A DNA stretch of 64,000 nt, from assembly GCF_024158125.1 (NCBI RefSeq), contig NZ_JAMZFT010000002.1, positions 248,001 to 312,000 on the forward strand, read 5' to 3'. The notes below the pieces were generated by a model that saw nothing but the letters and a program-made list of their open reading frames with translations, ran no database searches and was not told the origin of the DNA. Below, one piece after another: positions 36,913 through 47,037 of the stretch. Source of the stretch: Futiania mangrovi (GTDB lineage: Bacteria > Pseudomonadota > Alphaproteobacteria > Futianiales > Futianiaceae). Each line of letters starts with the position of its first letter. The first letter of the stretch is position 1. A program made the position numbers and the translations under genes.

Positions 36913-37273
36913 AGCGCCGCGGGCGAAAGTCCGGGCCGAACGGGCCGGGCGGCTGGCCGAGATGCTGGCCGCGTGGCTTCTGCGGCTCAAGGGTTTCCGC
37001 GTGCTGGCGCGCCGCGTGCGCACATCCGTGGGCGAGATCGACCTCGTCGCCATGCGCGGCAACCTCGTCCTCGTCGTCGAGGTCAAGCGGCGTCCGACCC
37101 ATGCGGAGGCGCTGGCCGCCGTCACGCCGCGGCAGCGCCATCGGCTGGCCCGGGCGGCGGCGTCGCTCATCGCGCGCGATGCCCGGCTCGCCGGGGCAGA
37201 CATGCGCTTCGACGTCGTGAGCGTGGACAAGTGGATGCGCGTGCGCCACCTTTCCGACGCTTGGCGCGAATGA
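36884..37273 (+). CDS. yraN: UPF0102/YraN-family protein
   Basis: A 129-residue protein of the YraN family with a restriction-endonuclease-like core: GRLAEMLAAWLLRLKGF, then EIDLVAMRGNLVLVVEVKRR, whose Asp and Glu-X-Lys pattern matches the PD-(D/E)XK nuclease fold. Biological role is unclear; a Holliday-junction-related nuclease has been suggested for the fold. It starts inside rsmI in a different frame, overlapping by 29 bp, and precedes the BON-domain lipoprotein by 28 bp. Confidence 0.85.
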   Translation: MPAPSPSPAEAPRAKVRAERAGRLAEMLAAWLLRLKGFRVLARRVRTSVGEIDLVAMRGNLVLVVEVKRRPTHAEALAAVTPRQRHRLARAAASLIARDARLAGADMRFDVVSVDKWMRVRHLSDAWRE

Positions 37274-37301
37274 CGAATCAGGCTGCCTGCGGGAGATCGA
37301 G

Positions 37302-37958
37302 ATGACCGAGACCGGGCGCGCGCGGCGCATCAGACACACCCTGGCCCTCCTGGCCCTGCCGCTCCTGCTTGCGGGGACGTCCCTGCTCGGCGGCTGCGCG
37401 CCGGTCGTTTTCGGAGGCGCAGCGGCCGGCGGCGTCGCCGTCGCGCAGGAGCGCACCGTCGGCGATGCCTTCGACGACACGCGCATCAAGCTCGAACTCA
37501 ACGGCAAGCTGCTCGAATCGCCGCGCGAGGGCGTGTTCTCGGGCGTCGAGATCGAGGTGGTGGAGGGCCGCGTGTTGCTGGCAGGCTCCGTCCCCCTGCC
37601 GGAGGACCGGATCGAGGTCGCCCGCATGGCGTGGACGACCCCCGGCGTGAAGAACGTCATCAACGAGATCCAGGTGGGCGACAGCTCCGGCATCGTGGAT
37701 TTCGCCAAGGACGCCTGGATCACGGCGCAGTTGCGCACCAAGCTGCTGTTCGACGAGAACGTCCGCAGCATCAACTACACGGTCGAGACGGTGAACGGCA
37801 CGGTCTACCTGATCGGCATCTCGCGCAGTCCGGAGGAGGAGGCGCGCGTCACCGGCCATGCAAGCCGCATCGCAGGCGTACAGAAGGTCGTCTCCTACGT
37901 GGTGCCGGTCGACGACCCGTCGCGCCAGCCGCAACCGGTGGCGCGGCCGCAGGGCTGA
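37302..37958 (+). CDS. dolP: BON-domain outer-membrane lipoprotein (DolP-like)
   Basis: A 218-residue lipoprotein: a signal with lipobox LLGG-Cys32, then two BON domains (about 55-120, DDTRIKLELNGKLL; about 120-195, DAWITAQLRTKLLFDE..VNGTVYLIG). BON domains bind phospholipid; DolP (formerly YraP) in E. coli supports outer-membrane integrity at division sites. Gene order rsmI-yraN-dolP matches the E. coli locus, which supports orthology. gshB follows after 139 bp with its own possible promoter. Confidence 0.87.
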   Translation: MTETGRARRIRHTLALLALPLLLAGTSLLGGCAPVVFGGAAAGGVAVAQERTVGDAFDDTRIKLELNGKLLESPREGVFSGVEIEVVEGRVLLAGSVPLPEDRIEVARMAWTTPGVKNVINEIQVGDSSGIVDFAKDAWITAQLRTKLLFDENVRSINYTVETVNGTVYLIGISRSPEEEARVTGHASRIAGVQKVVSYVVPVDDPSRQPQPVARPQG

Positions 37959-37996
37959 TCCCGGCCTCCCAGCGGGGTGGCAGACCCTCTTCCCGA

Positions 37997-38026
37997 TTGA
38001 TGCGAAGGCTTGCGCGGGCGTATGAC
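37997..38026 (+). promoter_or_regulatory. possible gshB promoter
   Basis: TTGATG (37997-38002) and TATGAC (38021-38026) are separated by 18 bp, about 70 bp upstream of the gshB ATG. Spacing is acceptable and both hexamers are close to sigma70 consensus. Confidence 0.4.
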
Positions 38027-38097
38027 TTGGCCCATGTCCGGGATCACGCGGGCCCGGCGGATATGGCGCGGCCCGCCCGAAGAGGAACCACGCAGAG

Positions 38098-39090
38098 ATG
38101 AGCCAGGACCAATCGCGCGCAGCCGGTAGGGCCGGACTGCGCGTCGCCATCCAGATGGACCCGATCGAGGGGATCGACATCCGCGGCGATTCCACCTTTC
38201 GCCTCGCGCTGGAGGCGCAGGAGCGCAGTCATACCCTCTGGTACTACCTGCCGGATGCGCTGAGCTACCGGGCCGGCCGCGTCATCGCGCAAGCCCGCCG
38301 GATCGAGGTCCGCCGCGAGATCGGCAACCATGTGAGCTTCGGGGAGGACGCGCTGCTCGACCTCGGCCGCGACACCGATGTCGTGCTGATGCGCCAGGAT
38401 CCGCCCTTCGACATGGCCTACATCACGGCGACCCACCTGCTGGAGCAGGTCCATGGCGAAACGCTGGTGGTCAACGACCCGGCCGAAGTGCGCAACGCCC
38501 CGGAGAAGCTGTTCGTGACGCGCTTCCCGGACCTGATGCCGCCGACGCTCATCTCACGCGATCCCATGACCATAAGGTCGTTCCGCGAGGAGCATGGCGA
38601 CATCATCGTGAAGCCGCTTTACGGCAATGGCGGCGCGGGTGTCTTCCACCTGCCGGAATCCGATGCGAACCTGAACGCGCTGCTGGAGCTGTTCATGGGC
38701 ATGAGCCGCGAGCCCGTGATCGTGCAGCGCTTCCTGCCGGAGGTGCGCAAGGGCGACAAGCGCATCGTGCTCGTCGACGGCGTGGCGGCGGGCGCGATCA
38801 ACCGCGTGCCCGCGGCAGGCGACGCACGCTCCAACATGCACGTCGGCGGCAGGGCCGAGCCCGTGGAGATGAGCGCCCGCGACCGGGAGATCTGCGCCCG
38901 CATCGGGCCGGAACTGAAGACGCGCGGCCTTGTCTTCGTCGGCATCGACGTGATCGGCGACTGGCTGACCGAGATCAACGTGACGTCGCCCACCGGCATC
39001 CAGGAGATCGAGCGGTTCGACGGCACCAATATCGCGGCCCTGATCTGGGATGCAGTGGAAGGCCGGGTGGCGGCGAAGTCGGCGGCGTGA
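38098..39090 (+). CDS. gshB: glutathione synthase
   Basis: ATP-grasp ligase joining gamma-glutamylcysteine and glycine. The 330-residue protein starts with the typical [21 protein letters not shown]-like block, followed by [35 protein letters not shown] (ATP grasp loop, about 178-192), [17 protein letters not shown] and [13 protein letters not shown]. It is the last of the rsmI-yraN-dolP-gshB series. The stop overlaps the GTG start of the esterase as GTGA. Confidence 0.97.
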   Translation: MSQDQSRAAGRAGLRVAIQMDPIEGIDIRGDSTFRLALEAQERSHTLWYYLPDALSYRAGRVIAQARRIEVRREIGNHVSFGEDALLDLGRDTDVVLMRQDPPFDMAYITATHLLEQVHGETLVVNDPAEVRNAPEKLFVTRFPDLMPPTLISRDPMTIRSFREEHGDIIVKPLYGNGGAGVFHLPESDANLNALLELFMGMSREPVIVQRFLPEVRKGDKRIVLVDGVAAGAINRVPAAGDARSNMHVGGRAEPVEMSARDREICARIGPELKTRGLVFVGIDVIGDWLTEINVTSPTGIQEIERFDGTNIAALIWDAVEGRVAAKSAA

Positions 39091-39989
39091 GCTGGCAGGC
39101 ACCCCTTCTGCGCGCCTATCTGCGCTGGACCATCAAGCGCGGACTGAAACCCGACCGTGGCGTCGGCTGGGTCCGGGCCAAGATGGACCGCGACGTCCGT
39201 ATCCTGCCGCCGCCGCCACCGGAGGTGCGCATCCTGCCCGCCCGGATCGGCGGCGTGCCCGGCGAGTGGGTCGAGACGGGTCCGGCGCTCGAGACGCCGG
39301 CCATCCTTTACCTGCATGGCGGCGGCTATGTCTGCGGCTCGCCACGCACACACCGGCCGCTCACATGGCGGCTGGCGAAGGCCGCGGGCGCGCGGCTGTT
39401 TGCCGCCGACTACCGGCTTGCGCCGGAGCATCCCTGCCCCGCCGCGGTCGAGGACGTGGTGGCCGCATGGAAAGGCCTGCTGGAGGCGGGACTGCCGCCG
39501 CAGGGCGTAGCCATTGCCGGCGACAGTGCGGGCGGCGGCCTTGCGCTTGCGGCGATGCAGGCGATCCGGGACGCCGGGCTTCCCGGACCGGCATGCGCCG
39601 TCCTCTTCTCGCCCTGGACCGATCTCACCGGCAGCGGCGAGAGCATGCGGAAGAACGCCGCCGCCGACCCGATGCTGAGCCCGCATTTCGCGGCAGAGGC
39701 CGCCCGCCTCTACGTACCGCGCGGCCGTCTCGACGCCGCCCCCTGTTCGCCCTTGTTCGGCGCGATGGAGGGTCTGCCGCCCGTCCTCGTACAGGCCGGG
39801 ACGACGGAGATCCTGCTGGACGATTCCCGCAGGCTGGCGGACCGGCTGCGCGAGGCGGGCGTCGACGTGACCCTCGACCTGTGGCCGAACATGCCGCATG
39901 CCTGGCCCTACTTCCGGCACGTCCTGCCGGAGGCGCGGACCGCACTCGCCGAGGCTGGCCGCTTCATCCGCCGCCATACTGCGCGGTAG
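39087..39989 (+). CDS. alpha/beta hydrolase, HSL-type esterase
   Basis: A 300-residue hormone-sensitive-lipase-family carboxylesterase. It has the oxyanion motif HGGG (77-80), the nucleophile Ser147 in GDSAGGG, the acid in [14 protein letters not shown] and the catalytic His in NMPHAWPYF. Substrate unknown; short-chain esters are typical. It starts with GTG overlapping the gshB stop (GTGA), so it is translationally coupled to gshB. The link to glutathione is not obvious. Confidence 0.9.
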   Translation: MSWQAPLLRAYLRWTIKRGLKPDRGVGWVRAKMDRDVRILPPPPPEVRILPARIGGVPGEWVETGPALETPAILYLHGGGYVCGSPRTHRPLTWRLAKAAGARLFAADYRLAPEHPCPAAVEDVVAAWKGLLEAGLPPQGVAIAGDSAGGGLALAAMQAIRDAGLPGPACAVLFSPWTDLTGSGESMRKNAAADPMLSPHFAAEAARLYVPRGRLDAAPCSPLFGAMEGLPPVLVQAGTTEILLDDSRRLADRLREAGVDVTLDLWPNMPHAWPYFRHVLPEARTALAEAGRFIRRHTAR

Positions 39990-40084
39990 GGCCACGCTCT
40001 CTGCCTTTTCTCTGGCACCCGAAGCGTGCATGAATACACTCGTGCTCGCGCTTTACGCGAGTTGCGGGATGACAGCGGGGCATC

Positions 40085-41614
40085 ATGACGGCGCACGTCC
40101 ACACGGTTGCGTTCCAGGGGATCGAGGCGGTGCCGGTCGAGGTGCAGGTGCAGATCACCAGCGGCCTGCCCGCCTTCGCCATCGTGGGCCTTGCAGACAA
40201 GGCCGTGTCGGAAGCGCGCGAGCGGGTGCGCGCGGCACTCGGCGCCATCGGCCTCGCGCTGCCGCCGAAGCGCATCACGGTGAACCTCGCCCCCGCCGAC
40301 CTGCCCAAGGAGGGGAGCCACTACGACCTGCCTATCGCGCTCGGCGTGATGATCGCGGCGGGCGCGGCGCCCTCGGAAGCCGGACAGTCGCACCTGGTCC
40401 TGGGCGAACTGGGCCTCGACGGCCGCATCGCGCCGGTGGCGGGCGTGCTGCCTGCCGCCGTCAGCGCCCTGCAGCAGGACCGCGGCATCGTCTGTCCCGC
40501 CGCCTGCGGGCCGGAGGCGGCGTGGGCCGGGGACCTCGACATCGTGGCCGCGCCCTCGCTCCTTGCCCTGCTGAACCACCTGCGCGGCACGCAGGTGCTG
40601 TCGCGACCGGCGCCCGGCGCGGTCACGGACGGGCGCGCGCAGCTCGACCTGCGCGACATCAAGGGCCAGGAAAGTGCCAGGCGCGCGTTGGAGGTCGCCG
40701 CGGCCGGCGGGCACAACCTGCTGATGCTCGGTCCGCCCGGGTCGGGCAAGTCGATGCTGGCGGCGCGCCTCCCCGGCCTGCTGCCGCCGCTCGACCCGTC
40801 CGAGGCGCTGGAGGTGAGCATGATCGCCTCGGTCGCGGGCCTGCTGGAGGGCGGGCGTATCTCGCGCACCCGGCCCTACCGCGCGCCGCACCATTCGGCG
40901 AGCCAGGCGGCGATGGTCGGCGGCGGACGGCGCGCCCTGCCGGGGGAGGTCTCGCTCGCACATCTGGGCGTGCTGTTCCTCGACGAGCTGCCGGAGTTCA
41001 ACCGGGTCGTGCTCGACAGCCTGCGCCAGCCGCTGGAAACCGGGCGGACCGAGGTCGCCCGCGCCAATGCGCACGTGACCTATCCCTCGCGGGTGCAGCT
41101 GGTCGCGGCCATGAACCCCTGCCGCTGCGGCCACCTTGGCGACCCGGCGCTCGCCTGCGGCCGGGCGCCGAAGTGCGCGCGCGACTACCAGGCACGGTTG
41201 TCGGGACCGCTGCTGGACCGCTTCGACCTGCGCATCGAGGTGCCGCCCGTGAGCGCGGCGGACCTGGCGCTGCCGCCGGCGGCGGAGGGTAGCGCGGAGG
41301 CTGCTGCGCGAATCGCGCGGGCCCGCGACATCCAGCGCAGGCGCTACCGCAATGCGGCCGGACCGGTGCGCATCCGAACCAATGCGGAAGCCGAGGGGCA
41401 GGTTCTCGACGCCGCCGCGAAACCCGATCCGGCAGGGGTGAAGCTGCTGGAGGAGGCTGCGGTGCAATTCCGCCTGACCGCCCGCGGCTACATGCGGGTG
41501 CTGCGCGTCGCGCGGACGCTCGCCGATCTCGACCCAGCTCACGACCCGGACCGCCCGCCGACGCGCCTGCACGTGGCGGAGGCGCTGGGCTACCGGGTGA
41601 CGGCCCTCGCCTGA
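40085..41614 (+). CDS. comM: ComM/YifB AAA+ ATPase (Mg-chelatase-like)
   Basis: A 509-residue protein of the YifB/ComM family. ComM is a hexameric helicase that promotes branch migration during integration of transformed DNA. It has an N-terminal Lon-like domain (VPVEVQVQITSGLPAFAIVGLADKAV-like start), Walker A GPPGSGKSMLAARLPG (about 217-232), Walker B VLFLDELPEF and the C-terminal block RGYMRVLRVARTLADL. The 95-bp upstream gap holds only a small hairpin (CTCGCG-CTTTA-CGCGAG), no gene. Confidence 0.95.
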   Translation: MTAHVHTVAFQGIEAVPVEVQVQITSGLPAFAIVGLADKAVSEARERVRAALGAIGLALPPKRITVNLAPADLPKEGSHYDLPIALGVMIAAGAAPSEAGQSHLVLGELGLDGRIAPVAGVLPAAVSALQQDRGIVCPAACGPEAAWAGDLDIVAAPSLLALLNHLRGTQVLSRPAPGAVTDGRAQLDLRDIKGQESARRALEVAAAGGHNLLMLGPPGSGKSMLAARLPGLLPPLDPSEALEVSMIASVAGLLEGGRISRTRPYRAPHHSASQAAMVGGGRRALPGEVSLAHLGVLFLDELPEFNRVVLDSLRQPLETGRTEVARANAHVTYPSRVQLVAAMNPCRCGHLGDPALACGRAPKCARDYQARLSGPLLDRFDLRIEVPPVSAADLALPPAAEGSAEAAARIARARDIQRRRYRNAAGPVRIRTNAEAEGQVLDAAAKPDPAGVKLLEEAAVQFRLTARGYMRVLRVARTLADLDPAHDPDRPPTRLHVAEALGYRVTALA

Positions 41615-41710
41615 GCGTTTGAGAGTTCGTAAACCATCCTGCGCCTAGTGTTCCGATGGGAAAGGTGCGCCACGCGCGCGCAGCCATATGGATCATTCGG
41701 GGACGGCAGG

Positions 41711-43519
41711 ATGAGCGAGGACAATGCAGCCGCAACGCACGCGGCTGGTGCCGTGCGGGCCGGGGACTGGCTGCGGCGTACCGGAAACGCCGGCGTGCCG
41801 GCGTTTGCGGCAGGCGCCTCGGCTGTGGCACTGGCGGGCGCTGCCGGACTGATCGGGACCGGCCCTGCCTTGTGGATCGCGGCGGCGGCGGCAGCAGCGG
41901 CCGCGGGACTGGCCCTGCACCCGCGCAACCGCACCGCGGCAGCACGGGCCGAGCGGTCGGCACGCATGTTCCTCGCGACCCTGGGGCACGAGGTGCGCAC
42001 CCCGCTCAACGGTATGACCGGTATGACCGGCCTCCTGCTCGACACCGATCTCACGCCGGAACAGAGGACATACGCCGACGCGGCCAGGGAATCGGCGGAG
42101 GCACTGTCAACCCTGCTCGAGGACCTCCTGGCCTTCTCCGGCCTTGCGGACGGGCAGCGGTTCACGCTTGCCCGCGACAGCTTCGACCTCGTTCGCACCG
42201 TCGAAAGCGCGGTCGAGATGCTCGAGCCGCGCGCCTACTCCCGCGGTCTCGAGCTTGTCTCCGTGATCGAGCCGGACGTGCCCCGCACGGCCATCGGCGA
42301 CTGTGCACGGCTGCGGCAGGTGCTGCTCAACCTGATCGAGAACGGGATCAAGTTCACCGAGCGCGGCGGCGTCGTCGTACATGTGGCCATCGCCCGCGAG
42401 GACGGGCCGCCCGAACTTGCAACCACGCCCCTTCTGCCCGGGCAGATGCGGCTTGCCATTCGCGTCGAGGACACGGGCATCGGCCTCGCCGAAGATGTCC
42501 GCGCCCGGATATTCGACGACTTCTTCCAGGCCGACGCCGGGTATGACCGCAGCTTCGACGGGCTGGGCCTCGGACTGTCGATCAGCCGCCGGATCCTCGA
42601 GGCCATGGGCGGCGCCATCACGGTCGAGCCGCGCAAGACCGGTGGCAGCCGGTTCCGTGCGACCGCGATCCTGGGCGGCACGCCGGCCGAACGCCGCGGC
42701 CGCAGCCCGCTGGCCCGGACGCACGTTCTGGTCGCCAGCGATTCGGCGGTGCTGCGCGCCGGTCTGCGCGGTCAGCTGGCCGCGCTCGACGCCGGGCGCG
42801 CAGACGGCGTGGCGACAGCCGAGATGGACCGCGCCATCGCCGAGGCCTATGCCCATCACGGAGGCTACGACGTGCTGCTGCTGGACGTTGCCGGGCGCAG
42901 CCGTGCAGACGCCGGCCACATGGTCGAGCGCGCGCGTGGTGCAGCACGGCGCGATGCAGAGCTCGTCATCCATGCGCTGCTCTCGCCGGAGGAGCGTGAC
43001 GACCTGTCCTGGATCGCACGCGCAGGCTTCGACGGCTATCTCGTGAAGCCCGTCCGTCAGCAGGCGCTCGCCCGCAGGCTCGGCGCCGAGGCGGCTGGCC
43101 CGGCGGCTGCGCCGGGCACGGGCACCGAGCCGGAAACGCCGCGCCCCCTGAACATCCTGCTTGCCGAGGACAACCAGATCAACGCGCTGCTCTCGCGCAC
43201 GCTTCTGGAGCGCGAGGGCCATGTCGTGGCCCACGTCGAGAACGGTCTGGAAGCGGTGGCGCGTGCCGGCGCGGACGATTTCGACCTGATCCTGATGGAC
43301 CTGCAGATGCCGCGCCTCGACGGGTTCGAGGCGACCCGCCAGATCCGGCGGCTCCCGGGCCCGCGAGGCCGTGTGCCGATCATCGCGCTCACTGCGAACG
43401 GCGACCAGTCGGACCGGGCAAGATGCCTTGCCGCAGGCATGACCGACCATCTGTCGAAGCCGATGGACCGCGAAACCTTCAAGGCCGCGCTCGCACGCGC
43501 GGCAAGGGACGCCGCCTAG
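41711..43519 (+). CDS. hybrid sensor histidine kinase with two receiver domains
   Basis: A 602-residue membrane-attached kinase. Two hydrophobic helices (about 28-70) are joined directly to the kinase with no recognisable sensor domain. The HisKA domain has the phosphorylated His in [15 protein letters not shown], the ATPase domain has [19 protein letters not shown] and [10 protein letters not shown] first receiver-like domain follows (about 335-455; [13 protein letters not shown], but only one of the acidic-pocket residues), then a canonical receiver ([31 protein letters not shown]). No HPt domain. The signal is unknown. MSEDNAAA at 41711 follows GGCAGG. Confidence 0.9.
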   Translation: MSEDNAAATHAAGAVRAGDWLRRTGNAGVPAFAAGASAVALAGAAGLIGTGPALWIAAAAAAAAAGLALHPRNRTAAARAERSARMFLATLGHEVRTPLNGMTGMTGLLLDTDLTPEQRTYADAARESAEALSTLLEDLLAFSGLADGQRFTLARDSFDLVRTVESAVEMLEPRAYSRGLELVSVIEPDVPRTAIGDCARLRQVLLNLIENGIKFTERGGVVVHVAIAREDGPPELATTPLLPGQMRLAIRVEDTGIGLAEDVRARIFDDFFQADAGYDRSFDGLGLGLSISRRILEAMGGAITVEPRKTGGSRFRATAILGGTPAERRGRSPLARTHVLVASDSAVLRAGLRGQLAALDAGRADGVATAEMDRAIAEAYAHHGGYDVLLLDVAGRSRADAGHMVERARGAARRDAELVIHALLSPEERDDLSWIARAGFDGYLVKPVRQQALARRLGAEAAGPAAAPGTGTEPETPRPLNILLAEDNQINALLSRTLLEREGHVVAHVENGLEAVARAGADDFDLILMDLQMPRLDGFEATRQIRRLPGPRGRVPIIALTANGDQSDRARCLAAGMTDHLSKPMDRETFKAALARAARDAA

Positions 43520-43589
43520 CCAATCGCCCTACAAAAGTGTCATAGTCGTCGCGGAATATGAGCCGAGAGGGTCAGCCTGCGAGGAATGA

Positions 43590-44471
43590 GTGCGCAACGC
43601 GAGCCAACTGCTGCGCCGGGTAACGGCTGCGGCGCAGACCAAGCTTGAGAGACGGCAGGCCCCGGTGCGTGTCCTTGCGACATCCGGCCCCCTCGTGGTT
43701 CGCCTTGCCGTAAGCGAGGAGGAGGTGCATGCGGCGCAGCGCCTGCGCTACACCGTCTTCTACGAGGAAATGGCCGCCACGCCCTCGGCCGAGATGGCGA
43801 CGGCGCGGCGCGATTTCGACCGCTACGACGAATTCTGCGACCACCTGCTCGTGATCGACGAGGCGGCCGAGACGCGGGACGCCCGCGTCGTGGGCACCTA
43901 CCGGCTGCTGCGGCATGCCGTGGCAAAGCAGCATGGCGGGTTCTACTCCGCCGACGAGTATGACCTGGCGCCGCTGCTGAAGAAGGCGGCCGAGGGCCTT
44001 TCGCTGATGGAGCTTGGCCGCTCCTGCGTCGCGCGGCCCTACCGAACGAACGCGACGATCCAGCTGCTCTGGCGCGGCATCACCGGCTACATGTTCGAGC
44101 ATGGCGTCGACGTGATGTTCGGCTGCGCCTCGCTCGCCGGAACCGATCCGGACAATCTGGCCTTGCCGCTGTCGTTCCTGCATCACGAGTTCCTGGCGCC
44201 TGCCGACTGGCGCGTGCGCGCACTGGATGCGCGCTACGTACCGATGGACCGGATGCCGAAAGAAGAGGTCGACCTGAAGACGGCGCTCAATGCCCTCCCG
44301 CCCCTGATCAAGGGGTATCTGCGGCTCGGCGCCCATATCGGCGACGGCGCCGTCGTCGACTACCAGTTCGGCACGACCGACGTGTTCATCATCCTGCCGG
44401 TCGACCGCATCCCCGAACGATACTACAGCCATTTCGACCGGGAAGGCGTAGCTGCGCGCAGCCGCGGCTGA
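43590..44471 (+). CDS. olsB: L-ornithine N(alpha)-acyltransferase
   Basis: First enzyme of ornithine-lipid synthesis: transfers a 3-hydroxyacyl chain from ACP to the alpha-amino group of ornithine. The 293-residue GNAT-like protein has the family blocks AQRLRYTVFYEEM (about 49-61), DRYDEFCDHLLVID, VVGTYRLLRH, GFYSADEYDL, ELGRSCVARPYR and LPLSFLHHEFLAP. It starts with GTG at 43590. olsA is not adjacent; the PlsC-family gene at 60.1 kb could supply that step but is equally a normal phosphatidate synthase. The gene ends at a strong hairpin shared with convergent maeB. Confidence 0.85.
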   Translation: MRNASQLLRRVTAAAQTKLERRQAPVRVLATSGPLVVRLAVSEEEVHAAQRLRYTVFYEEMAATPSAEMATARRDFDRYDEFCDHLLVIDEAAETRDARVVGTYRLLRHAVAKQHGGFYSADEYDLAPLLKKAAEGLSLMELGRSCVARPYRTNATIQLLWRGITGYMFEHGVDVMFGCASLAGTDPDNLALPLSFLHHEFLAPADWRVRALDARYVPMDRMPKEEVDLKTALNALPPLIKGYLRLGAHIGDGAVVDYQFGTTDVFIILPVDRIPERYYSHFDREGVAARSRG

Positions 44472-44492
44472 ACCTCGAAACGGGCAGCATCA

Positions 44493-44521
44493 GGCGGTAG
44501 GGCCGCAGCGGCCCTACCGCC
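44493..44521. terminator. bidirectional hairpin between olsB and maeB
   Basis: GGCGGTAGGGCC / GGCCCTACCGCC form a perfect 12-bp stem with a GCAGC loop in the 59-bp gap between convergent olsB and maeB. There is no T tract on either side, but position and symmetry suggest a two-way terminator. Confidence 0.6.
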
Positions 44522-44530
44522 CACGGCTCC

Positions 44531-46795
44531 TCAGGACATGTCGTAGGCCGTCAGCGCCGCAAGGTTCACGAGATCGGACACGGTGGCACCCATCCGGGCC
44601 ACCTGGACCGGCCGCTCGAGGCCGATCAGCAGAGGTCCGATCAGCGTGGCCCCGCCAAGCTTCTGGAGGAGCTTGGTCGAGATCGCCGCGGAATGGATCG
44701 CCGGCATGATCAGCACGTTCGCCGAATCGGTCAGGCGCGAGAACGGGTAGAGCTTGCGCATCAGGTCGGCGTCGAGCGCCACCTCGGCAGACATCTCGCC
44801 GTCGAACTCGAAATCGACGCCCTGGTCCTCCAGCCATTGCACGGCCTCGCGCATCTTCTCCGCACGCTCGCCGGAGGGATGGCCGAAGGTCGAGTAGCTG
44901 AGGAAGGCCACGCGCGGCTCGAACCCCAGGCGGCGGGCAACCTCGGCGGCCTGGATCGCGATGGTCGAGAGGGTGCGCGAGTCCGGCATCTCGTTCACCA
45001 GCGTGTCCGCGACAAGTACCGTGCGCCCGCGCGCGATGGCGAGCGTCACACCCATCAGCCGGCGCCCGCGCATCGGGTCCATCACCTTGCGCACGTCCTC
45101 CAGCGCCACCGACGTGTTCCGGGTGACGCCGGTCACCATGCCGTCCGCATCGCCGCAGGCGACCATCAGCGCGCCGAACACGTTGCGGTCCTGGTTCACC
45201 AGACGCTGACAGTCCCGGTAGAGATGGCCGCGCCGGCGCAGCCGCTCGTAGAGGAAGTCGGTGTAGCGGGCATTGTCGGCCGACAGCCGGGCGTTGTGGA
45301 TCTCGAATTCCTCCGGCCGGTCGACGCCGATCTGCTCCATGACCGCGCGCACCGTTTCCTCGCGCCCGACAAGCACGGGCGTGCCCAGCCCTGCGTTGCG
45401 GAACGACACCGCGGCACGGATCACCGTTTCCTCCTCGCCCTCGGCGAAGACGATGCGCTTCGGATTGCGCTGGACCTTGGCGATGATGCCCTGCAGCGAG
45501 GCCGCGGTGGGATCGAGGCGCGCGGCGAGCGACGCCTCGTAGGCTTCCATGTCGACGATGGGCTTGCGCGCCACGCCGGTGTCCATCGCCGCCCGCGCAA
45601 CCGCGAGCGGCACCTTCTGGATAAGGCGGGGATCGAACGGGACCGGGATGATGTAGCCCGGCCCGAACTTCGGCCGCGGGCCGGAGTAGGCGAGCGCCAC
45701 CTCGTCCGGCACGTCCTCGCGCGCAAGCTCGGCCAGCGCGCGTGCCGCAGCGATCTTCATCGCCTCGTTGATCGTGGTGGCGCGGACGTCCAGCGCGCCG
45801 CGGAAGATGTAGGGAAAGCCCAGGACGTTGTTGACCTGGTTGGGATAGTCGGACCGCCCGGTGGCAACGATCGCGTCGGGGCGCACCTCGAACACGTCCT
45901 CCGGCGTGATCTCGGGGTCCGGGTTCGCCATGGCGAAGAGGATCGGCCGCTCGGCCATGCTGGCGACCATCTCCTGGGTGACGGCCCCCTTGGCCGACAG
46001 GCCGAGGAACACGTCGGCGCCCTCCAGCGCCTCCTCCAGCGTGCGCGCCGCCGTCTCGACGGCATGGGCGGACTTCCACTGGTTCATGCCCTCGGTCCGG
46101 CCGCGGTACACGACGCCCTTGGTGTCGCAGAGCAGGATCTTCGCGGGGTCGGCGCCCATTGCCTTGATGAGCTCGAGACACGCGATGCCCGCGGCGCCCG
46201 CGCCGTTCATGACCATGCGCGTTTCCGAGATCGCGCGGCCCGTCAGCCGCAGGGCGTTGATGAGGCCGGCGGCGCAGATGATCGCCGTGCCGTGCTGGTC
46301 GTCGTGGAAGACCGGAATGTTCATCAGTTCGCGCAGGCGCTCCTCGATGATGAAGCACTCCGGCGCCTTGATGTCCTCGAGGTTGATGCCGCCGAACGAC
46401 GGGCCGAGATAGCGCACGCAATTGATGAACTCGTCGGCGTCCTCCGTGTCGACTTCGAGGTCGATGGAATCGACGTCGGCGAACCGCTTGAAGAGGACCG
46501 CCTTGCCCTCCATCACCGGCTTGGAGGCGAGCGCCCCCAGGTTGCCGAGGCCGAGGATCGCCGTACCGTTCGAGATGACCGCCACCATGTTGCCGCGCGC
46601 GGTGTAGTCGAAGGCCGCATCGGGGTTTTCCGCGATGGCGCGGACCGGCACGGCCACGCCGGGGCTGTAGGCCAGCGACAGGTCGCGCTGGGTCGCCATC
46701 GGCTTGGTGGGGTTGATCTCCAGCTTGCCGGGCTTGCCCCGCGCGTGGAAACGCAGCGCCTCTTCGTCGGTGAAGCGTTGCCGCTGTTCGGCCAT
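44531..46795 (-). CDS. maeB: NADP-dependent malic enzyme with phosphotransacetylase domain
   Basis: Decarboxylates malate to pyruvate, supplying pyruvate and NADPH. The 754 residues comprise the malic domain ([15 protein letters not shown], then [15 protein letters not shown] near 165-180), the NAD(P)-binding domain ([15 protein letters not shown]) and a C-terminal phosphate acetyltransferase-like domain from about residue 430 ([28 protein letters not shown]). The latter is usually inactive and allosteric, sensing acetyl-CoA. The start at 46795 ([14 protein letters not shown]) is the family N-terminus; the open frame extends far upstream without a plausible start. Confidence 0.97.
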   Translation of the reverse strand: MAEQRQRFTDEEALRFHARGKPGKLEINPTKPMATQRDLSLAYSPGVAVPVRAIAENPDAAFDYTARGNMVAVISNGTAILGLGNLGALASKPVMEGKAVLFKRFADVDSIDLEVDTEDADEFINCVRYLGPSFGGINLEDIKAPECFIIEERLRELMNIPVFHDDQHGTAIICAAGLINALRLTGRAISETRMVMNGAGAAGIACLELIKAMGADPAKILLCDTKGVVYRGRTEGMNQWKSAHAVETAARTLEEALEGADVFLGLSAKGAVTQEMVASMAERPILFAMANPDPEITPEDVFEVRPDAIVATGRSDYPNQVNNVLGFPYIFRGALDVRATTINEAMKIAAARALAELAREDVPDEVALAYSGPRPKFGPGYIIPVPFDPRLIQKVPLAVARAAMDTGVARKPIVDMEAYEASLAARLDPTAASLQGIIAKVQRNPKRIVFAEGEEETVIRAAVSFRNAGLGTPVLVGREETVRAVMEQIGVDRPEEFEIHNARLSADNARYTDFLYERLRRRGHLYRDCQRLVNQDRNVFGALMVACGDADGMVTGVTRNTSVALEDVRKVMDPMRGRRLMGVTLAIARGRTVLVADTLVNEMPDSRTLSTIAIQAAEVARRLGFEPRVAFLSYSTFGHPSGERAEKMREAVQWLEDQGVDFEFDGEMSAEVALDADLMRKLYPFSRLTDSANVLIMPAIHSAAISTKLLQKLGGATLIGPLLIGLERPVQVARMGATVSDLVNLAALTAYDMS

Positions 46796-46944
46796 CTGAT
46801 CGGATCCTCTGACTCTGGACGGAACTTGAGTGTATCCTTGCGGTGATAGCGCATGGCGCGCGCCTGCGCCATGCGTGATGCGACGGGGGCGCCCGAGACG
46901 CCGGCCTTTCGCCTTCAGCTTGATATTTCCAAGCATAAGGCTAT

Positions 46945-46962
46945 ATCTTCTCTGCAGAAGAT
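46945..46962. promoter_or_regulatory. inverted repeat in the maeB upstream region
   Basis: ATCTTCT-CTGC-AGAAGAT is a perfect 7-bp inverted repeat in an AT-rich patch about 150 bp upstream of the maeB start. The whole 242-bp gap (46796-47037) shows no convincing gene. The site could be an operator for maeB or a weak terminator for the minus-strand gene ending at 47038. Confidence 0.4.
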
Positions 46963-47037
46963 GCCGATGAACATGGGCACGCGCCGCGCGTGCCGGCCAT
47001 CGGCGAGGGAGCACGCGATGTTCTATATCCCGATGGT

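Noticed and set aside
40043-40059. CTCGCG-CTTTA-CGCGAG hairpin before comM
   Set aside because: Short stem without a T tract; could be a weak terminator of the esterase gene but support is too thin for a feature.
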